Source: Limonium bicolor (Eukaryota; Streptophyta; Magnoliopsida; Caryophyllales; Plumbaginaceae). From it: a DNA stretch of 64,000 bases. Positions 25,317 through 37,344 of the stretch are shown one piece after another. Made by a program: the position numbers and the translations under genes. The first letter of the stretch is position 1; each line of letters opens with the position of its first letter. The stretch spans positions 295,874,167 through 295,938,166 of the forward strand of contig CM041779.1 of the NCBI GenBank assembly GCA_023374045.1. The letters run 5' to 3'. The notes beneath the pieces were generated by a model. That model was not told the DNA's origin. It saw only the letters and a program-made list of their open reading frames with translations, and did not search any database.

Positions 25317-26330
25317 TTATGCTCTCCCCTCCTTAAAAAAAATTTCTCCTGAAACTTGATAACTAACCTCAGTTGAAGTGACTTCCTGGATCCCGTGATG
25401 ATTCCAAAGTACCTTTACCATTTCCAGTGTCTTTCCTCTGGTTATGGGTCCATGACGCTTCCGCTGCGCCACTCTAATTTGCATTTCCACTGTTCTCACC
25501 TCCATTCTTCTTTCTTTTCCTGCATTCATAGCTCTATGGCCTAAGATACCACAATTATAACATCTTACTTGCCTCCCTTCACATTCTTCCCCCGGATGAT
25601 TTCTTTCGCTACAAAAATGATGCCTGACCCTTTTATCCCCAAGCATTTTACTTCCAGTTTGGTTTCCATTGTACTTCGTCCTCTTTTTTGAATCTCCAAC
25701 CTCGCTTGACTCAAATTTCCTCTTCTGGCCCGTCTGTGCTTCCTTCCTTCTTTGTTGTATACGATAGTGATTTGCTGCCCTACTGTACGCCTCTTGTAAA
25801 GTAGCCACTGAAACAACACTTAATGCCTCTTGTAAACTCCAGTTTAAGCCTTCAATGAAATGTTGAACCTTGGCAGCTTCATCAGGCACCATGTTCGATG
25901 CAAACCTTGCTAGTTCTATATACTTGGAACGGTAAGTCTTCACATCATCTTGTAGTTGCTTCAGCTCAGTAAACTCGTGGTATTTCTGCATGGGAACATG
26001 CTCCGGATATAATCTTCTTCTCATGGAAGCCTTGAGAACTCCCCATCCAAAGTCAGGTTCTCCTTGTAATTTTTCTTGTTCTACAGTCCACCACAGGTCA
26101 GCCTCACCCTTGAAATAATAAATAGCTCCACTTACCCGCTTCTCTTCAGGACAATCAGCGATGTCGAATATCTTGTCAAACTCTCTAATCTAGTCATCTA
26201 GAATTACAGGGTCTTCCACACCGGAAAAGGTACTTGGTTTCATTACGGCAATCCTTCTGTGTCCTTGGGAATCTCTGCTCTTTCCACTTGATTTTCTAAA
26301 ATGTTACCCATGCTAAGGGCTAGATCCCTT
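25317..26330 (-). pseudogene. gag: gag fused to the pol C-terminal tail, element D
   Basis: The open part (26024-25317) shows Gag core motifs (LYPEHVPMQKYHEFTELKQL, YIELARFASNMV, KVQHFIEGLN), a basic linker and a knuckle region (CYNCGILGHRAMNAGK) in which the last cysteine is missing. The frame then goes directly into a Pol-tail stretch (KTLEMVKVLWNHHGIQEVTSTE) and stops after FFKEGRA. The N-terminal half of Gag is readable upstream to about 26330 (FDKIFDIADCPEEKR, YYFKGEADLWW) but carries at least one stop. The whole of protease-RT-RNase H-integrase is missing between knuckle and tail. It is probably inactive in this copy, though the deletion form may be shared by a family. Confidence 0.75.
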
Positions 26331-26498
26331 AGGATTTCAAGATGGCCCCTATCGGCCTCCCTTCCTGGATGTTCACCGTTCTACACACATATATTCATTA
26401 GTCACAAAATAATAAACAGTCAAACATTCATACACAGGCATTCACACACAAATATTTAGACAATGATCACCTATCCTTTCCCCGACCTATAGCCTATT

Positions 26499-26510
26499 GC
26501 TTTGATACCA
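26499..26510 (-). other. Primer binding site of element D
   Basis: GCTTTGATACCA is the reverse complement of TGGTATCAAAGC, three bases from the 5' LTR. It differs from the other elements at one base, and no hairpin follows it. Confidence 0.85.
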
Positions 26511-26513
26511 CAA

Positions 26514-29343
26514 TGTAACACCCCACTTTTCCTAGTTTTTTTTAACAATACAGCGGAAGTCTGGCTACACTACCCGGGGTGCTACCGCCACACCCACACT
26601 CACTGTGGATGCTAAGGCTAAATACCACTACTATACCAAATTAAGTTTAACTCTTAATCTCTTATATATTCAAAATCTAACCACAACATTGAATTTCTTG
26701 TACTTCCAAAATTATCTTCTAAACTTTACAACCTTTACTTACTAATACCAACTAACAACTTCTTTCAAAACTAAATATCAACTTACACTTCCTTTATTAG
26801 TTTACAAAGTGTTAAAACACACTACAACTGAACTTAATTGAAATAACTACGTCGCCTTCTATCTTCTGACTCTAATCACCTCTAGCTCCACACTTTTATG
26901 TAACTTCACTACTAGGGAGAAACACCATATTTTCCTGTATCTGTGGTCAGTCATGCAATCACAGAGAAAAGACCACAGGGCATATTCTAGAAAACAAACG
27001 TCAGCAAAGCTGAGTAATTCTTGCCACCGCATGTAAAATACATTTAGTATAAGAAAACACTTTGAAATAACATAATAACACACAAGTAACCAAACAAGTC
27101 AGGAACCATCTAACCACTTTACCAAAATACAAACCAAATACCAACCAAGATAATAACACCAAATTTTAGTCCATTTTAGTCCTTCCACCAATCCTCGGGC
27201 ACACCGGTCTTTCAACAAAGAGCACTAAGACTCTCGGCCCCTTGGACAATTATTTCTTCTACCTCATCCCATGTCCTTAAGTGTGCACACCCCTTATAGA
27301 TCATCAGCCAATAGAGTTGATCATGATGGCTTGCCCACAATTCATTGGTAGTGGGAAAATTCAGTGTCGGGCCTCCGAGGGCTCATAAACTTGTGTAACC
27401 AGATTCCAAAGTGAATACCAAGTGATTAGCAGTCCAACCACATCCTTAACCTTAATAAAACATCCACACAACATACCAAGAAGAATCAAAGCACATAGCA
27501 ACCATTAACCATATCAAAACCAAGTTAGAACACATCATAAACACCTTGAAAATAGCTTTGGAATAACCCCTTGTTTAAGGTCCTAACTCTGTATAAATTC
27601 GACCCACCTTTTAAACAGTTGAATAGCAACATCTTATGAGTATTTGGTTACAAAACCAAAGCAAGAAACTTTCAAAAACCCCTTCATAATTTGAATAGAG
27701 ACCAGAAAGGTCTTAAATCACGTTTTAATGTCTTGTCTTACCTTTAACTCATACTTTCAACTGGAGAACTTACCCACGAACTGGAATATTGTAAAGGGAT
27801 AAGTACTCATCATTTTTAGCTAAAAACCCATGGATGTTATTCACGAAAATCACACACCAAGCTGGCTTCAAGTTAAAACACCAAATTCACATAATCTGAC
27901 ATCAAAAGTTCAAGGTTTGTTCACCAAGTTTCCCAGAACTTCTCGGGGCTTATTATACATAAAAATCACCATTGAAGAGTCCACTTTCACACCGTGAAAA
28001 GAGTTAGATGAGTTACGCAGTATAAGCTTCCGAAAATAGGACAAACATAAAGCGTCGCCAGAATTGACACATGAGGAAAGATTGGTGGAGCACGGGAACT
28101 ACCTGGCTCCTTCTTGCCATTTCTCTTCACCACCTGTTAGGTACTTAAAATAGCAATGTGGGGATACCAAGAACTCCAAGATATTCACTTGGGAAGGCCT
28201 CCAAATCCTCTCACCTTTACACGGATTCTGCACTGGGAAGGTAATTGGTTTCTGTTTTAGTGTTCTTGGGTGGCTGGCTTGATTTACCTTATAATTCATA
28301 TTTCTATAGGTTTACTGAGGTAGGAGAAGGTGTGTGCTCTGTGTTTGAAGGCCTGGTCGTGGCTCCTTTCTTATAGGCAGAAGAAGAGATGTCTTGCAAG
28401 GAAACCTTATCTTCACCTCATGAAACACCTATCTACCCTTGTAACCATTGATTGAATAGGTAGTGTGAACTCATCTAAGGGCTAGAAAGAGGTAGGGAAG
28501 GTCGTGGCTGCTGCGGGAATCATCATTAGATGAAGAGAAATCATAACATGTAATAAATGACATTAAATGGCATTAATGAGTGGCCGAAATTTTAAGGCTT
28601 TGTTTGGCTTTGCCTAGGCCATTTTTTGCTTGTCTTGGTTTGGTAATATGTCTAACTAATGTGTAAGTGCAAGTGGAAGTGAAAACACTTCAGGTTGTAA
28701 CTCATTTAAGGCATCACTTATGGGTACAAAAGGAAATAAGGTGTTTTAAGAGCAAATAAGGAACAAGTAATTGTACTTTAACTTAAAATCTTGCTAATGA
28801 ACTTGTGACACCTCCTACTAGCTTGCTTCACCTCCATACTTGCTTGCTAGCTTGTGTGGACAACTTTTAACCAATCATTTCATGACACCTCGTGCTTCTT
28901 GACACCTCATGCTTCCCGACACCTCGTGCTTAGGTTAACTAGGTTGCCACCTCATGCTTCCTACCAACTAGGTCGCCACCTCGTGCTTACCTCAACTAGG
29001 TCGCCACCTCATGCTTACCAAGCTGTTTAAGGAGTTTCCTAAGGAGAAAAGTGATTATGATGGAGTAAAACTAGCTATGGGGGCATTTCCGGCAACTAGA
29101 ATTTTACCGGGTCTTGTAGAATTTTCTAAGGCTTGCCATCTCTGTTTATTAGGTTTTTCTAGGGTCTTATTAAGTTTTCAAGGCTTTCCTAAAGTTTATA
29201 AGGTCATTTATAGAGTTTCCAAGACTTCCGGGATTTTCGGGAACTAGGGTTCCTAGAATTTCTGGGACTTTCAGGAATTAGGGTTTCTAGCGTTTCCGGG
29301 ACTTCTAGGACTTTAGGGTCTCTTTCTAACTTGGGGTATTTCA
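26514..29343 (-). mobile_element. 5' LTR of element D
   Basis: Same ends and internal order as 22279-25087, including the CACCTCGTGCTT minisatellite at 28885-29015. As the 5' LTR it would hold the active promoter of the element. No open frame in it is supported as a gene. Confidence 0.9.
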
Positions 29344-29348
29344 CGTGT

Positions 29349-29409
29349 GATCTAATGAGATAAGATGAATGGGAACTTTGGGGAGAAAGTTCTTTTAAGG
29401 GGGGTAGAT
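29349..29409 (+). other. Element C interior end and polypurine tract
   Basis: The sequence resumes C after D (compare 7795-7863 in A) and ends TTCTTTTAAGGGGGGTAGAT immediately before the LTR start TGAAATACCCC. Confidence 0.85.
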
Positions 29410-32400
29410 TGAAATACCCCAAACCTAAATATGTTAATTAAACATCAAGTTATGATGTAGAAGGGCTAAAACATGCCTTAGAAAGATTGGTAGACAATTT
29501 AGACCAAGGAAAACATAAGGAAACACCATAAGAGCAATTTAAGCAAAAATGTGCTCTAAGCTTGGAGTAACTTTGATTAACACCCAAATATCATTCTAAG
29601 ACATTAGTAACATGCTAATGAACATGTTAAACCATTTACCAAAGAAAACCAAGCTCAAAAACAAGTTAAAACATAAATTGTGCTTTAAGGACTCTTAAAG
29701 CACATTTTTGAAAAATTGTCTTGGAAAGGGGTTTTGAGTGGCTAAATGCCTATGATTACACTTTAATCAACTTGGGTACTACTTAGTATCACATTAGGAA
29801 TTCTAAATCAATGGGAAACCAAAAATTTCATAAATATGTGCACTAATTATGAATAGTAACCAAATAGTGCCCAAATTAAGCTTTAGTCAACTTAGCTTAA
29901 TTAGTTGGTCAACAAAGACCATACATATCTCCATTTAGAGGAGGGGGCCGGTTTTTCAAGTGGGTGAGTCACCACATGAGCTAGCATATTAAGGAAAAGA
30001 AGAGGAAAACTAGTAATAGTACTATTTACCTTTTTAAGACAAATATCTCACTTTAGACTATCTCTCTCCTCACTTCTTCATTCTCTTCTTTCTCCATCGG
30101 TTTCACCTTATTCTTCCCTTCTCCATTCATGTAATAACAGCCCCCATACATACCTCACCTTCATTTGCTCACTAATTCTCCATTTTAGCTCCAAATCCAA
30201 AAATAAGCTTAGATAACTCTTAGTTAGACCAAGGCCTTGCTTTCTATCTTTTCAAAATTGGAAAAGCTTCATTTTGGAGCCATGGTAAATCACCATTAGA
30301 GGAGGGAAAACTAGCTTAAAGATTTCATTAGCTTCTCCATTCATTCAGGGTAAGGAAAATGCAAGAAAAATCATCTTTCCATCACTTTTTCTCCATTACC
30401 GAAAATCAACTCCTCATGGGACCTTGTTTTATCCCTTGTTCTAGCTTGTTTCTATTCTTCAAGGACTAGAGGAGGTCCTCCTTGATTCATATCCAAGCTT
30501 AAGTTAAGACTTCAAAGGTAAACATTCATTTTAATACCTTAAAACACATTTTTAACCTAGAAATGATTTCTTAAGGTTAGTGTATTATTTAGCACTCATT
30601 AGAGTCATTGTATATTGGTTAGAACATTGGCAAGGAAATTTAAGAGGTGGCCGTAAATCAACAAGGAAAAATCTAAGGAGAACAAGTGTGAGAAGTTTGG
30701 AAAGGAAGCAAGGTAAATTGCTTACCTTAAGGTGTTTTATTGTTTTATGGGATGGTATTTAGATAAGTACTAATGTAGCTTAAAGCATACATTATGTAAT
30801 GGTTTATATAACCTATGAAAAGATTTTGAACAAGCTTGTGAACTTGTGATTAAGGAGCCAATGGAAATGAGTTAGTAAGATAAGTATAAGGTGAATTATG
30901 AGAACACTTGTATTGCTATGGGAGCTTCGATGTGTGTATTTGCAGGTTGAAAGCTTTTATATGTGGGAAATTCAGTGTTTAAGTTTAAGTCATTTAAGGG
31001 CCTAAGAGCCATGTCATTTAAGAGCCTTAGGACTATGCAATTTAAGATTATTGCACTATATTGAGTTTGTTAAGAATGGTTTGATTTGGATGAGAAATAT
31101 CTTGAGAAAAGGGCTTGATGTGTGAGTAATGATTGAATGAGAAAAACTATGCAAATGGGCATGCTAATTTACTAGGGAAGCTATGGCGAAATTTGAGAAG
31201 GAAACTAAGTGTTTAAGGTGTACTAAGGAGATTTTATGAGCTATGATATACTAGTAAACATTAATGGTGGTTTTGGTGAAAAAGGATAAGTTAAGGTGTT
31301 CCTGGGGTTAACAATGACTTAGAGATTGTCTTGAAGGGTCTAAAGCTTAATTGGGTGATTTAGATGCACCAAGTCATGGAATGAGTGTTGTCTAGACTTG
31401 TGCAAACATTTGGTAATAAGAGGTATAATGCCTTGTGAAGGATTTAAGTATGAACTAGAGAGTAAAACCATGAGGAGTTTAGTGTAGAAATGATGTAGGT
31501 ATGAAATACCACTTAGAAACTTAAGGAAAAATATTACAAGTGTTGAGAGATTTTGTAAGAAATTGAGTAATAAGTTTAGGTAAGGGATTAGGCTAGTTTA
31601 AGATGTTATTTTAAGTATTAGAACGACCTGGAAATGTCTAAGGAGGGTGTAGCGTGGTCAAGGTAAATGAAGAACAATGTTAAGGTGTTAAGAGGATGGA
31701 AAGAAATGTATAGGTGTGTTCAAGTTTAGGAGTAATGGGTAACAAATGGAAAAGAGAGAAAATAATGCATGTAGATGCAATATTACCTTGAGAAAGTTTT
31801 GGTAAATGAAATGAGGATGAATGATGGTGTGTAAGGAGTGGTCAAATTGTTAAGGAAGGAACATTTAGGTTGTTTGAAGTTTTAGGTAAGTTTCATGTTG
31901 GAAATGTAAGGAATTTAATATTAAGTGTTTAGAGTTTTTGTAGGAATCGAGTAAATGGTTAAGGAGATCTTTGGAGGGTGGATTAATGAGTTTGGTGGAT
32001 GTTTTAAGGTGAGTTAAAGTGCCTAAATGGTATTAGGACATATAGGGGAACTTGTGGAAGAGTTTGGGAGCAACTAGACAATTTTTAGGAAGATTCTGCA
32101 GTGGACCGACCCTGTTTGGGTCGGTCGGACTACAATATACTGGGCGGAAATGTTTATGGAATCGACCGACCCAAGGGGTTGGGTTGGTCGGTGGGTCGGT
32201 CGGGCAGGATTTAATGAACTAAAATGTTTCTGGAATGGACCGGCCCAGAGGGTCTTAGGTCGGTCGGGCTGGCCTTGGGTCGGTCGGGTAAGTTTTAGAG
32301 AACGACAATGTTTTTGGAATGGACCGACCCAGGGGTTGGGTCGGTCGGTGGGTCGGTCGACCCTTAAGTTATAAAAAAATACTTTCAATTCTAAGAATGT

Positions 32401-33987
32401 TAAGTGGTATTAGAAGTAAGCCATTAAGAGTGTAAGGGTGATTAGATAAATGAGCATATAAGGACTTGAGAGATTAAGTTAAGTAAAATGGTTATAAGTG
32501 TTTAAGATTAAGTTTATGAGAAGTTAAGTGGTGTTAGATGGGGATCATTAGTGACTAAGTGAGTTAAGTAAGTTAGCTTTATTGGAAAAGTAATTAACAA
32601 CCTAAAACTTAATGAATGTTTTAGGGCTTGAGTATTTGGATTCCGGAGGAGAGTAAGCAACCGAACAACCGACGGTGTACGTTATGGTTTTCTTATGATC
32701 CGCTTGCTAACAAGGTGTCCCTCGGCTTGTGTGCTATTTGTTTATGTGTGCCGACAAAACAAGATAAAGCATGTAACCGGAATATTATGGTTGTTGTGTG
32801 ATTGTGATGCACTAACACAACTTACCTTGAGAACTTACTAACAATGTTTAGTAAAGAATTGTGTGAGAATAAGGGAACACTCCCTAATATTGTTTTATTA
32901 GTAACCGAAAGAGGTTAACTAACAAACTCTGACCTTGAGACTCCTACTAACTTTAACTTGGGGGGAGTGAGGAATCCGGTATAGTACCGGCACATGTGTA
33001 TAAGGGGAGGTCGGTATCCTTATCAGGTTCTGACTTCCAAATATGACTTGTCTTCGGACTCGTCGCCTAGAGTCGACATATAGACTCGACCTCCTCAGAC
33101 TTCTTGTCTTAGGAGGGAGGCATACTGAGATGGTGTGGTGGGATCTACCTAAATCCCAACTAATTCTAATAAATATTGTTTATGTAAACCAATGGAGCTG
33201 ATAAATCATTGGCTAGGGTTACTTGACCTGACAAGATAAACAATGAACTAAGGAACAACCATTCTAATTAAAGAATGGTTGACTTAGTTGAGATAAGAAC
33301 TGAGATAAGATTTGAGATAAGGTTTGAGATAAAGTACAACCAATTCTAATTAAATAACGGTTGGTACAATGAGACTGAGATAAGGATTAAGATTGAGGTA
33401 AGATAAGAATGGACTGAGATTAAGTGGTATCATAACTTAAGGAGTTAAAAGACTAACTCATTACTAAGGGAACGCTTTTAAGTCGTTCATTGTGTGTGAA
33501 CTATATTTGTTCATATGTGGATTGTTGTTTTATTGCACTTCTTATTATGTTGTGTATCTAATCAACTCCATTCTATCGAGAATTAGTCGTAGTAGCCCTG
33601 TTAGCTTGGGGGCCATAAGAGGATCGTACCAGCAAAGGTGCTGACCCCCTCGGGGGCTGCTTTTTATATTTTGCAGGTGAACGACAGAAGACGACCGTCC
33701 TGAGAGTATGATCGGGTAGAATTACTTTGGCTTGCTTTCCTTTAGTTATACGAGTTGTGAATGTACACTCATTTGGTAAATGGTATGAGATATTAGAAAG
33801 ATGTAATAGCATATGAAGAATTTGTACTAAGGATATGTATTGGTTAAGATTTTGGTATACTAATGTTCGGTATATTCTGTTAGTCAGACCGTGGCAAGGT
33901 CCTGGAGTGTATTAAATTCCGCAGCGACATTTATATATATGTTGTTAAGTTGCGATAACCACGATTGGATTGAGATGGGGTGTTACA
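29410..33987 (+). mobile_element. Right LTR of element C (4578 bp)
   Basis: It starts TGAAATACCCCAAACC and ends ATGGGGTGTTACA; same family as the A LTR. It holds donor/acceptor-like sites at 30350 and 30944, the stem-loop array at 32101-32360, and the GC hairpin with acceptor at 33639-33676. It ends abruptly against a B-family LTR end, showing that C had inserted into B's right LTR. Confidence 0.9.
32101..32360 (+). repeat. Stem-loop array of the C LTR
   Basis: Four units starting TGGAATGGACCGACCC or a variant. The first pairs GACCGACCC (32104-32112) with GGGTCGGTC (32118-32126), a stem base different from the A/B/G stems. Confidence 0.8.
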
Positions 33988-34192
33988 GGTATTTTGTAGT
34001 TGGTAAGTAATGTTAAGTAGCTCGGTATTCTTTTGACATCAGACCGTTACGTATGTAGTAGGAGCCTTACTAGCCGTATGGGCGGTTAGCGGCGTTGTAC
34101 CACCCGCCGTAGTATTAGTAATTCCGCTGCGAGTTGTAGAATGAACGGGACAATTGGACGGTAAGTAAGGGATTAGCGGTAGGGGTGTTACA
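33988..34192 (+). mobile_element. Remaining 3' end of the B right LTR
   Basis: Nearly identical to 19286-19489 and ends GGTAGGGGTGTTACA, followed by the B target duplication GTGCA. Confidence 0.9.
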
Positions 34193-34379
34193 GTGCACCA
34201 TGATGGCTGAAAGTAGCTACATAACTAACGTACAAACTAAAAGGAAACTCCATTTGATTTTGAGAGCAAAGTGTGGTGTAAGATATGAAGAATTCACGCA
34301 GGAAGTAATTAGAAAGATTTTGAGAGCCAGAGGTGAGGAATGAGTACGTTGGGAGACCCATACTCCCTTTTATGCCCAA
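34193..34379 (-). promoter_or_regulatory. Second copy of a minus-strand promoter and leader, broken by B
   Basis: On the minus strand it reads GCATAAAAGGGAGTATGGG and a CT-rich leader, matching the TATA region of the repeat-protein gene (35485-35500). Element B cut it at GTGCA. The rest of this second gene would continue at 15704 and downward. Confidence 0.45.
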
Positions 34380-34541
34380 CGGCTAGTGCAAAAAGTTAGG
34401 TTAAAATGGTAACATGGAATAGGCTATGACTGTATTTGGTACAAAATTTAGATTCTAATTATTATTTTTTGGGGTGCTTGCTTAAGACACGACCTGACAA
34501 TGCAGGAGCTACATAATATAGTGACGTTTAAATGTAAAGAT

Positions 34542-35231
34542 TCAATAAAAGAGGCAAAGAACACTTAGCGTTAAATAATTAGAGTACATCTTATAATAGT
34601 TTGTTGAGTCTTGAAGCCAATTTGAATGTATGCGTTCTATCAACGCATTAGTGTCTCCAATATCATCTATGCCCTCCGACCGCTTTGAAGATGAGGAGTC
34701 ACTGCTTAGAATGATAATCTCTGGGATCTTCTTCCTTGTCATGGATTCTGCATCAGAAGTTAATGCATTAACCTAGTTTTGAATGGTGTTGGGATATTGT
34801 CTGGGAGTTGGCGTAGAGTAACCATTGAATAAGGCTTCATCGTTGTAGGTGAAGTTGTCGGACCCTATTTCTCTGAAGAAATCAGAGTCTACATCAAAGT
34901 CGGTGAGAACATCTGTGCCCTCCGATCGGACAGAAGGTGAGGAATCACTACTTAGAATTATAATCTCTAGGATCTTCTTCCTTGTCGTGGATTCTGCATC
35001 AAAAGTTAATGCATTAACCTGGTTTTGAATGGTGTTGGGATATTGTCTAGGGGTTGGCGTTGAGTAACCAGTGAATAGGGCTTCATTGTTGTAGGTGAAA
35101 TTGTTGGGCCCTATTTCTTTGAAGAAATCAGAGTCTACATCAAAGTCGATGAGAACATCTGTGCCCTCCGACCGGTCAGAAGATGATGAATAACTGCTTA
35201 GAATTATAATCTCTGGGATCTTCCTGCTCAT
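34542..35231 (-). pseudogene. Tandem-repeat protein with SUMO-interacting-motif-like cores
   Basis: The ATG at 35231 opens a frame made of 82-residue repeats. Each begins (R/K)KIPEIIILSSDSSSS and continues through a DFDVDSDFF stretch and a YSTPTPRQYP stretch. Two full repeats are read before a TAG at 34773, where the other repeat has CAG, so it is a single nonsense change. The third repeat goes on in frame to 34542 with a different tail. The core I-I-I-L followed by serines and aspartate fits the consensus of SUMO-interacting motifs. I know no family with this architecture. Upstream is a TATA box at about 35490 and a leader of roughly 250 nt. The divergent neighbour is a MULE-type transposase, so this may be an accessory gene of that transposon. 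Function unknown. Confidence 0.5.
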
Positions 35232-35484
35232 TGAGATTTTACTTTTGGAGGATAAAGCTTTAGATATGGAGGTTTTTGGTGTCGTCTAGACTTGCTTTCT
35301 TTTGATGGATTTTTGTGCTTTAAGTGAGAGTTCCTTCTTGGGTATCATTCTTAGTGACAATTGGACAATAATTTATGACTGAAATCAAGTTGTGGCGTAA
35401 GGTATCAAGATTTCACTCTGTGAGTAAGTGGACGGATATTAAGAGCAAGAAGTGATGGACGAATTGGTTGAAACACCCATACTC

Positions 35485-35500
35485 CCTTTTATACTATCAG
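35485..35500 (-). promoter_or_regulatory. TATA box of the repeat-protein gene
   Basis: The minus strand reads AGTATAAAAGGGAGTATGGG, about 255 nt before the ATG at 35231. A near copy lies at 34354-34370. Confidence 0.5.
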
Positions 35501-35642
35501 GGTAATGCTCATTAACTTGCCCAATGGCTAGTAGACAACTTAAACATTGAATACCCCTCTGTTGTTGTCCTTGATTAAGACATGACTGATAAATCCATTG
35601 AATTGACAACACATTGCAGAAAAAGTAAAAATGACACTACCA

Positions 35643-36112
35643 GGTCAATGTTCCCATACAATAGGACTGTATCCGGTACACAATGAATTAAAATTTAATG
35701 TTGGTAATCACTTTTGTCAGCAAGAGGTACACGTGCCAGGTCACTATTGCCGTACAATAGGACTACATCCAGTACAAAGTGAATTAAAAGTTACCGTTGG
35801 TAATTACTTTTGCCAGCAAGAGGTACACGTACCAGGTCACTGTTCCCGTACAATAGGACTGCATCCGGTACAAAGTGAATTAAAAGTTACCGTTGGTAAT
35901 TACTTTTGCCAGCAAGAAGTACATGTACCAGGTCACTGTTCCCGTACAATAGGACTGCATCCGGTACAAAGTGAATTAAAAGTTACTGTTGGTAATTACT
36001 TTTGCCAGTAAGAGGTACACGTACCAGGTCACTGTTCCCAAACAATAGAACTACATCCGGTACAAAGTGAATTAAAAGTTACCGTTGGTAATTACTTTTT
36101 CCATGAAGATTA
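35643..36112 (+). repeat. Tandem array, exact 96-bp period, five copies
   Basis: Units start at 35643, 35739, 35835, 35931 and 36027 with GGTCACTGTTCCCGTACAAT and contain AAAAGTTACCGTTGGTAATT. The 126-codon open frame across it exists because 96 is divisible by three; I do not believe it is coding. The array fills the space between two divergent promoters. Confidence 0.85.
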
Positions 36113-36126
36113 GCTCATGACCAGGC

Positions 36127-36136
36127 TCTATATAAG
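36127..36136 (+). promoter_or_regulatory. TATA box of the FAR1/MULE-type gene
   Basis: CTATATAAGG, followed by a CT-rich patch and the first ATG at 36252. Confidence 0.55.
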
Positions 36137-36251
36137 GGATTCCTCCTCCATTTCTTCTTTACACACTCACTCTCCATATTCTCAATTCTCTTACGTCATC
36201 TCTAGACTCGCTCCCAAAAAATATTTTGTAAAAGTTTCCAAGTAGCTACAC

Positions 36252-37344
36252 ATGAGTCAATCTTCAGATTCCAATCATGATTATGTTCCAATATCAAGCG
36301 AGGTAAGTTTTTTCTATTTTATGTTTTTGTAAATCATTGTCACACTAATATTGTATATTTAAACATTCGTCTAACATTCTCTCAACCCTTATTGCAAGAA
36401 AGTGACTCAACTACTAATGAAAGTTGGGATAATTTTGATGAAGGAGTTCAAGTCCATGCAGAGATGGATGACTACATTCAACAGATGTACAATCAACCTC
36501 CGGTGGTGGATACATGTTTCGTATTTGAAACAGATCAGACATTTATGAGTAAAGAAGAAGCTAAAGCTTGGGTAGATAGTGTTGGCAATGCAACCATGTC
36601 AACACCATAATTCAATGTTCTCGGGCGGGCCAAGATTTCCACATCACATACGAGAGGTATTGGAAACCACAAAGCAAATAACAACTGGTGTCATCATCCG
36701 ACGCAGATCATCTGGTTCAAAGTAATGTTTATGTCCTTTTAAAATTTAGGGGTATTACACAAGCTACGGGTGTGTGTTAAATGTGATTAACGGATGGCAT
36801 AATCATGATCTTGTTGAGTGGACAGAGGGTCATTTTGTGGGTATGCGCCTAACTGAAGAGGAGATGATCATGATCGATCAGAAGGCCCGAGTCGGTGTGC
36901 CACCTTCTGTAATTTATTCAAAGCTCACCACGATTAACCCCGACACGTCAGCAACCCAGAAAGATATATACAACCGGATTCGAAAAAAAACTCAAAAACA
37001 AAAATGGTTGTTCTATAGTGCAGACTTTGTTGGATGATCTAAACAAAACAACTACTATTACGCTTACACGTCAGAAACAAGTAAGTCAACTTATGTTGTT
37101 TCAAATAACTATAATCCTTTACGTTTCATATTAAGTTGATAGATAATATGATTTTGGATACTTTCACAATTTAGGGGATTCGAACATGACTTGGGTCTAT
37201 CTTCTTCGCACACCCTACCTCAAGAGAACTGCTGCACACTTTTCCATATGTCATAGGTATTGATGCGACCTACAAGACAACCATCGTGAAAATGCCTTTG
37301 GTTCAATTCATCAGAGTGACAAGTATAGGCAAGAACTTCAGCAT
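36252..37344 (+). pseudogene. FAR1/MULE-type transposase, frameshifted and truncated
   Basis: A short first exon (36252-36302, MSQSSDSNHDYVPISSE) ends at a good donor (GAG|GTAAGT). The next part carries an FAR1-like N-terminus (VFETDQTFMSKEEAKAWV). A one-base shift near 36590 then moves the frame, after which a QDFHITYERYW-like stretch follows. Around 36775-37035 the HNHDL motif and a GVPPSVIYSKLTTINP stretch match the FAR1/MULE DNA-binding region. At 37250-37340 the MULE transposase signature FPYVIGIDATYKT with KMPLVQFIRVTS is seen. There it stops against element E. The catalytic domain beyond its first aspartate region is lost, so the gene is dead. It may be a MULE or a domesticated FAR1-like gene; the short remnant does not decide. 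Confidence 0.75.

Larger units (their letters stand above)
22279..29343 (-). mobile_element. Element D: non-autonomous gypsy element, minus strand
   Basis: Perfect target duplication CGTGT (22274-22278 and 29344-29348). LTRs are 22279-25087 (3' LTR) and 26514-29343 (5' LTR), about 2.8 kb each and very similar by eye with scattered substitutions. The interior is only 1.4 kb: gag joined to the last codons of pol. RT, RNase H and integrase are absent, so mobilisation would need enzymes in trans. It sits just upstream of the element C polypurine tract. Confidence 0.92.
15705..34192 (+). mobile_element. Element B: gypsy element holding nested remains of C and D
   Basis: Perfect target duplication GTGCA occurs at 15700-15704 and 34193-34197. 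The left LTR is 15705-19489. Only the last 205 bp of the right LTR survive (33988-34192), matching 19286-19489. Between them lie B's primer site and a gag fragment, then a junction into element C, which carries D, then the C right LTR. A deletion removed B pol, most of its right LTR and the left part of C. Confidence 0.85.

Noticed and set aside
35631..36011. 126-codon repeat protein on the plus strand
   Set aside because: It is the in-frame reading of a 96-bp DNA repeat between two promoters; the last units are broken and no start context or domain supports it.
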